Shown here: one piece after another, positions 6,363-9,146 of the stretch | Position numbering within the stretch: the first letter of the stretch is position 1 | Layout: every line of letters starts with the position of its first letter | Assembly: GCA_946478975.1 (NCBI GenBank) | Contig: CAMLEO010000288.1 | Coordinates: 1 to 9,146 of the forward strand | Direction: 5' to 3' | Length of the DNA: 9,146 bases | DNA from: an uncultured Steroidobacter sp. | Lineage (GTDB): Bacteria; Pseudomonadota; Gammaproteobacteria; Steroidobacterales; Steroidobacteraceae | Notes under the pieces: model-generated | Seen by the model: the letters and a program-made list of their open reading frames with translations, nothing else | The model's database searches: none | Told to the model about the DNA's origin: nothing | Made by a program: the position numbers and the translations under genes

Positions 6363-6825
6363 AGCGTTCACGACGATGTTTACAACGCATGGCCCACTGA
6401 TGGCGTGCGTGCAGCCGTTCAGCTTCGCTGTCCGGCTCGGGCGGCAGCTTGCGCAATGCCTGTAGTGCGGCCGAGTGGGCGATCGCCACTTCAGGATCGG
6501 TTTGCAGCAGGGCGCGATAGCGATCCAGAAACATTTGCTCGACCGGCGCGCCCACGCCGGAGAGCAGTGCCAGCGCATGGCCGCCGATCGCGGCCACTTC
6601 AGTCGCCGGCAGATCGCCTTCGTGAGCGGCGTGATCGATGTCTGCGATCAATTGATACAACGGCCGCAGCCACTGCCACTGCGGGTCGTCGGTGATCTGC
6701 CGCAACAGCGCGAGCGGCGACTGTTCGGGGCCGAACCGTCGCTCCACCGCGATCACCACGCCGAGCAGGCTGCGCAAGGCGCGACTCGCATCGTCCAGCG
6801 CGTGCAGATGTGCGTTTTCGGTCAT
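6361..6825 (-). CDS. Small conserved-looking protein of unknown function
   Basis: 154 aa, soluble and mostly helical, with no signal peptide, membrane segment or metal/nucleotide motif. The most distinctive stretch is LLRQITDDPQWQWLRPLYQLIADID (split: LLRQITDDPQ 40-49, WQWLRPLYQL 50-59, IADID 60-64), followed by an Ala/Gly-rich helix, then FLDRYRALLQTDPEVAIAHS (99-118), LRKLPPEP and a basic tail KHRRER. From memory, short proteobacterial proteins with the same 'D-P-x-x-x-W-L-R-P-L-x-x-L-I-x-x-I-D' core and 'R-Y-x-x-x-L-Q-x-D-P-x-V-x-x-A-H' segment exist as uncharacterised families; I know no function. Start ATG 6825 is preceded by GGAG about 12 nt upstream; a longer frame to 6960 exists, but its extra N-terminus looks non-coding. 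It is monocistronic, flanked by non-coding DNA on both sides. Confidence 0.75.
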   Translation of the reverse strand: MTENAHLHALDDASRALRSLLGVVIAVERRFGPEQSPLALLRQITDDPQWQWLRPLYQLIADIDHAAHEGDLPATEVAAIGGHALALLSGVGAPVEQMFLDRYRALLQTDPEVAIAHSAALQALRKLPPEPDSEAERLHARHQWAMRCKHRRER

Positions 6826-6944
6826 GGCGGCGGCGCTCCAGTCTGAATGAACCACGTCGAGATTAGTGCATGCCCGGGGCGAAATGCGTGGCCAACACAG
6901 GGGCTGAGCCGGCGTCCGTCGACGATCTTTTGTTACGAGTCGAT

Positions 6945-6967
6945 CATCTCGGTGGCACATCTCGGTG
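6945..6967. repeat. 10-bp direct repeat CATCTCGGTG, two copies
   Basis: Exact copies at 6945-6954 and 6958-6967 with a 13-bp period, immediately before the structured element at 6970-7083. They could be tandem binding half-sites or a small slippage duplication; nothing further is seen. Confidence 0.4.
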
Positions 6968-6969
6968 AT

Positions 6970-7083
6970 AGAAGACCCTCGCTCGCATGGAAGAAGCCTC
7001 CATACCGGCGAAGTTCGTAGGATACCGCTCCCCTGTGCGGCAATTCTCCTCCGCCCGGGAAAAAGGCCGGGCGAGGGTCTTCT
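6970..7083 (+). ncRNA. Candidate structured RNA: long-range stem enclosing three hairpins, ending in a pyrimidine tract
   Basis: AGAAGACCCTCGC (6970-6982) is the exact reverse complement of GCGAGGGTCTTCT (7071-7083). Between them are three local hairpins: ATGGA/TCCAT (6987-6991/6999-7003), CCGC/GCGG (about 7025-7040) and the strong CGCCCGG/CCGGGCG (7052-7058/7067-7073, 8-nt A-rich loop). The last shares 3 nt with the outer stem, so either a 10-bp outer stem coexists with it as a four-way junction, or the two compete. TCTTCTTCTTT follows on the plus strand, which favours a plus-strand transcript or terminator. No known RNA family was recognised; strand and function are inferred. A bidirectional terminator for the Lrp gene is the main alternative. 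Confidence 0.35.
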
Positions 7084-7113
7084 TCTTTCCCGTATCTTTT
7101 CCTGCTCGGGCGC

Positions 7114-7647
7114 TCAATGCCGGGCCCGCCGGCGCTTGCCGGCACCTGCCCGTCCCGCCTCGGTGAGCCGCACCCGGACGGCGTGCGTCGATTTCACTTC
7201 TTCCAGCACGAAATACGTCTGCGTGTGACGCACGCCGCGCACGTTGACGATCTTGTCGCCCAGCACGCGCCGATACTCGTCCATGTCCTGCACGCGCGTC
7301 TTGATCAAATAATCGAAGCCGCCGGCCACCATGTGGCATTCGACGATCTCCTCCACCGTCTGCACCGCTTCCTTGAAACGTTGAAACACATCCTGGGTCG
7401 CGTGATCGAGCGTCACTTCGGTGAACGCGAGCATGCTTTGGCCGAGGCGCTTCGGGTTCAAGTGCGCGTAATAACCCTCGATGAACCCTTCGCGCTCCAG
7501 CCGGCGGATGCGCTCGATGCACGGCGTGAGCGTGAGGTTTACGTTGCGCGCGAGCTCGGCGGCGGTGAGCCGGCCGTCGGCCTGCAATAGCGACAACAGC
7601 TGCCGGTCGACACGATCCAGTTCACGTTCCGGAGGGTTGGCGCTCAT
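7114..7647 (-). CDS. Lrp/AsnC-family transcriptional regulator (probable regulator of branched-chain amino-acid catabolism)
   Basis: 177 aa. Residues about 11-63 are an AsnC-type winged helix-turn-helix (LDRVDRQLLSLLQADGR, then AAELARNVNLTLTPCIERIRRLEREGFI, split for length), beginning with the family's 'D-x-x-D-x-x-L-L-x-x-L-Q' signature. Residues about 66-152 are the RAM effector domain (FTEVTL, VEECHMVAGGFDYLIKTRV, RHTQTYFVLEEVK), with the Gly-rich turn used for amino-acid binding and oligomer contacts. The C-terminus carries an Arg/Lys-rich tail (GKRRRARH) longer than in typical Lrp proteins. The gene diverges from the amino-acid dehydrogenase gene across 103 nt, the arrangement of BkdR-like regulators beside branched-chain catabolic operons, so local control by Leu, Val or Ile is likely but inferred. 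The Shine-Dalgarno match is weak (AGAAGAAG, about 14 nt from ATG 7647). Confidence 0.92.
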   Translation of the reverse strand: MSANPPERELDRVDRQLLSLLQADGRLTAAELARNVNLTLTPCIERIRRLEREGFIEGYYAHLNPKRLGQSMLAFTEVTLDHATQDVFQRFKEAVQTVEEIVECHMVAGGFDYLIKTRVQDMDEYRRVLGDKIVNVRGVRHTQTYFVLEEVKSTHAVRVRLTEAGRAGAGKRRRARH

Positions 7648-7688
7648 GGCTGTGTAGTAACTTCTTCTGCAGTGGTGGGCTGCTTTGG

Positions 7689-7703
7689 CAGACTATACTA
7701 GTG
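7689..7703 (+). promoter_or_regulatory. Possible Lrp-like site overlapping a TATACT -10 element
   Basis: CAGACTATACTAGTG matches the degenerate Escherichia coli Lrp consensus (YAGHAWATTWTDCTR) at 11 of 15 positions by eye. It contains TATACT (7694-7699), a good -10 hexamer for the dehydrogenase gene, giving a predicted leader of about 45 nt. No good -35 is present at 16-18 nt, which would fit an activator-dependent promoter. With a consensus this loose the match may be chance. Confidence 0.35.
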
Positions 7704-7750
7704 AAGTGTCGGTAATGTAGCGCAATCTGCTCCTTCATCCCGACCACGCC

Positions 7751-8794
7751 ATGTTCGATCATCCTTCGTTCGACCAGCACGAGCGCGTCGTCTTCGCGCA
7801 CGACGCAGCCACCGGCCTGCGCGCCATCGTGGCAATCCATTCCACTGCGCTTGGCCCCGCCGCTGGCGGCAGCCGTTTCTGGCACTACTCCTCGACTACC
7901 GACGCACTCACCGACGCGCTCCGCCTGTCGCGTGGCATGAGTTACAAGAATGCGATGGCCGGCCTGCCGCTGGGCGGCGGCAAATCCGTCGTGATGCTGG
8001 ATCCATCGCGCCCGCGAACTCCGGCGATGCTCGAAGCGTTCGGTCGCGTGGTCGAATCGCTGCACGGTCGATACATCACCGCCGAAGACGTCGGCGCGAC
8101 CGTGAAAGACATGGAAATCGTCGCGACCCAGACGAGTTATGTGAGCGGCCTGCCGCGGACGGCGGTCAGCGCCGACGGCAATCCCAGCCCCAAGACCGCA
8201 CTGGGCTGCTATCTCGGCATCAAGGCGGCGGTGAAATTCAGATTGAAAAAAGATGAGCTCCGAGGACTGACCATTGCCGTGCAAGGCTTGGGCGGCGTCG
8301 GCTATGAGCTGTGCCGATTGCTGGCGGCCGATGGCGTCAAGCTGCGCGTCGCCGACGTACGCGAGGCCGTAGTTCAGAAAGCATCAGCTGAGTTCGATGC
8401 AATCACGTCCACGACCGAGACGATTTTGTTCGAACGCGCCGATGTCGTTGCGACTTGCGCGCTCGGCGCAGTGCTCGATGCGACCACCATTCCCAAATTG
8501 CAAACGTCGATCGTCGCCGGCGCCGCTAACAATCAGCTGGCGACGGCCCAGGACGGCGCGCGCTTGCATGCGGCCGGCGTGCTCTACGCGCCCGACTATG
8601 TGATCAACGCCGGTGGCATCATCAGCGTTGGCCGCGAGTACCTCGGCGGCGCGACGGTGGCATCCATCAACGCCGAGATCCAGCGCATTCCCGAACGACT
8701 CACGGAAATTTTCACGCGCTCCCGCACCAGCAATCGCCCGACCAGCGAGATTGCGGATGAGATGGCGCGTCAACTGCTTGCGGAGGCCCGATGA
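7751..8794 (+). CDS. Leucine/valine-type amino-acid dehydrogenase (Glu/Leu/Phe/Val dehydrogenase family)
   Basis: 347 aa, the normal length for leucine dehydrogenase. It performs NAD-dependent oxidative deamination of branched-chain amino acids to 2-oxoacids and ammonia in the cytosol. The substrate domain shows GPAAGG (35-40), Lys66 in MSYKNAMAGLPLGGGKSV (split at 63-80) with Lys78, and Asp113 in TAEDVG; these correspond to the two substrate-binding/catalytic lysines and the catalytic Asp of leucine dehydrogenase. The Rossmann motif GLGGVG (179-184) with Asp202 after the second strand favours NAD over NADP. The C-terminal signature GVLYAPDYVINAGGIISV is at 276-293. ATG 7751 has no evident ribosome site but gives the family N-terminus. 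It is the first gene of an operon with the 2-oxoacid dehydrogenase E1 alpha gene and diverges from the Lrp-type regulator. Preference among Leu, Val and Phe cannot be read from the sequence. Confidence 0.94.
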   Translation: MFDHPSFDQHERVVFAHDAATGLRAIVAIHSTALGPAAGGSRFWHYSSTTDALTDALRLSRGMSYKNAMAGLPLGGGKSVVMLDPSRPRTPAMLEAFGRVVESLHGRYITAEDVGATVKDMEIVATQTSYVSGLPRTAVSADGNPSPKTALGCYLGIKAAVKFRLKKDELRGLTIAVQGLGGVGYELCRLLAADGVKLRVADVREAVVQKASAEFDAITSTTETILFERADVVATCALGAVLDATTIPKLQTSIVAGAANNQLATAQDGARLHAAGVLYAPDYVINAGGIISVGREYLGGATVASINAEIQRIPERLTEIFTRSRTSNRPTSEIADEMARQLLAEAR

Positions 8795-9146
8795 TGCGAT
8801 CCCGACTGCACGTTCCGCGTCCGCCCGCCCGGCCCGGCGAGAAGTCGGATTTCAGTTACGTCGCCATCTCGCCCGCCGGTTCGGTGCAGCGCCCCGATCC
8901 GAACGCGGCGCTCAGCGAAACCGAATCCCTGTCGCGCGATATGGTTCGCGTGCTCGATGAGAATCATCGCGCCGTCGGCCCATGGGATCCGCATCTCGCG
9001 CCGGCCGACCTGGAACTGGGATTGCGGCACATGATGCTGACGCGTGTGTTCGACGATCGCATGCATCGGGCGCAGCGCCAGGGAAAGATCACGTTTTATA
9101 TGAAGTCGACCGGCGAAGAAGCGGTGTCGGTCGCGCAATGCATGGC
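8794..9146 (+). CDS. bkdA1: Branched-chain 2-oxoacid dehydrogenase E1 component, alpha subunit (3' end outside window)
   Basis: 117 codons visible. The N-terminal region carries VGPWDPHLAP, then LRHMMLTRVFDDRMHRAQRQ, then GKITFYMKSTGEEAVSVAQ, the start of the thiamine-diphosphate E1 alpha fold. The 'R-x-x-D-x-R-M-x-x-x-Q-R-Q-G-K-x-x-F-Y' stretch is typical of the branched-chain (2-oxoisovalerate) type rather than pyruvate E1. The cofactor GDG motif would lie beyond the edge. The role is decarboxylation of the 2-oxoacids produced by the upstream dehydrogenase, in complex with E1 beta, E2 lipoyl transacylase and E3, probably encoded next. GGAGG (8782-8786) stands 7 nt before ATG 8794 and 4 nt before ATG 8791; I chose 8794 for spacing. 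Either start overlaps the upstream stop codon (ATGATG across TGA), so translation is coupled. Confidence 0.9.
   Translation, partial: MRSRLHVPRPPARPGEKSDFSYVAISPAGSVQRPDPNAALSETESLSRDMVRVLDENHRAVGPWDPHLAPADLELGLRHMMLTRVFDDRMHRAQRQGKITFYMKSTGEEAVSVAQCM

Noticed and set aside
6970..7083. 6S RNA, SRP RNA or a glycine, TPP, guanidine or c-di-GMP riboswitch
   Set aside because: The element is too short for 6S RNA and lacks the conserved core sequences of the others that I could check by eye.
6933..7228. Small open frames on both strands across the structured element (for example 6933-7145 minus, 6965-7228 plus)
   Set aside because: They run into the Lrp gene in other frames, lack ribosome sites, and give repetitive Gly/Pro/Arg products.

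Overview
This window looks like a chromosomal segment of a high-GC proteobacterium. A gammaproteobacterium near the Xanthomonadales, Nevskiales or Steroidobacterales fits best, but that is inferred from gene content and style, not from a marker gene. No transposase, integrase, CRISPR array, tRNA or rRNA is visible, and codon style is uniform, so this reads as ordinary chromosome.

Layout. (1) Positions 1-1159, minus strand: a two-gene thiol-redox operon. A cytosolic DsbA-like CPTC protein is followed 15 nt later by the N-terminal part of a fusion protein with a cyclic-nucleotide-binding-like domain, probably leading into a thioredoxin-reductase module that lies outside the window. (2) Positions 1160-1362: divergent intergenic region with an imperfect inverted repeat. 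(3) Positions 1363-2223, plus: a minimal ATP-dependent DNA ligase of the Lig E type with an export signal. (4) Positions 2257-4201, plus: two overlapping genes for membrane proteins with bacterial PH-like (bPH2) domains, a YdbS/YdbT-type pair. (5) Positions 4212-5945, minus, convergent: a membrane-anchored Ser/Thr protein kinase with a degenerate J-domain-like N-terminus and about six C-terminal membrane segments. (6) Positions 5946-6360: about 415 nt without a convincing gene. It holds a perfect 15-bp palindrome upstream of the kinase and a nested hairpin next to the following gene. (7) Positions 6361-6825, minus: a small conserved-looking protein of unknown function. (8) Positions 6826-7113: non-coding, with a 10-bp direct repeat and a striking closed multi-arm secondary structure. 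(9) Positions 7114-9146: an Lrp/AsnC regulator (minus) divergent from a leucine/valine-type amino-acid dehydrogenase (plus), which is translationally coupled to the start of a branched-chain 2-oxoacid dehydrogenase E1 alpha gene cut by the window end.

How the genes work together. The right end is a branched-chain amino-acid catabolism locus: the dehydrogenase deaminates Leu/Val/Ile to 2-oxoacids, the E1 alpha subunit begins their oxidative decarboxylation to acyl-CoA, and the divergent Lrp-type protein is the likely local regulator. The left end is a cytosolic dithiol/disulfide pair. The middle genes (ligase, PH-domain pair, kinase) look functionally independent. I found no clear-cut new multi-gene system. 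The items most worth a second look are the structured element at 6970-7083, the J-like/kinase/membrane architecture, and the small operator-like sites.
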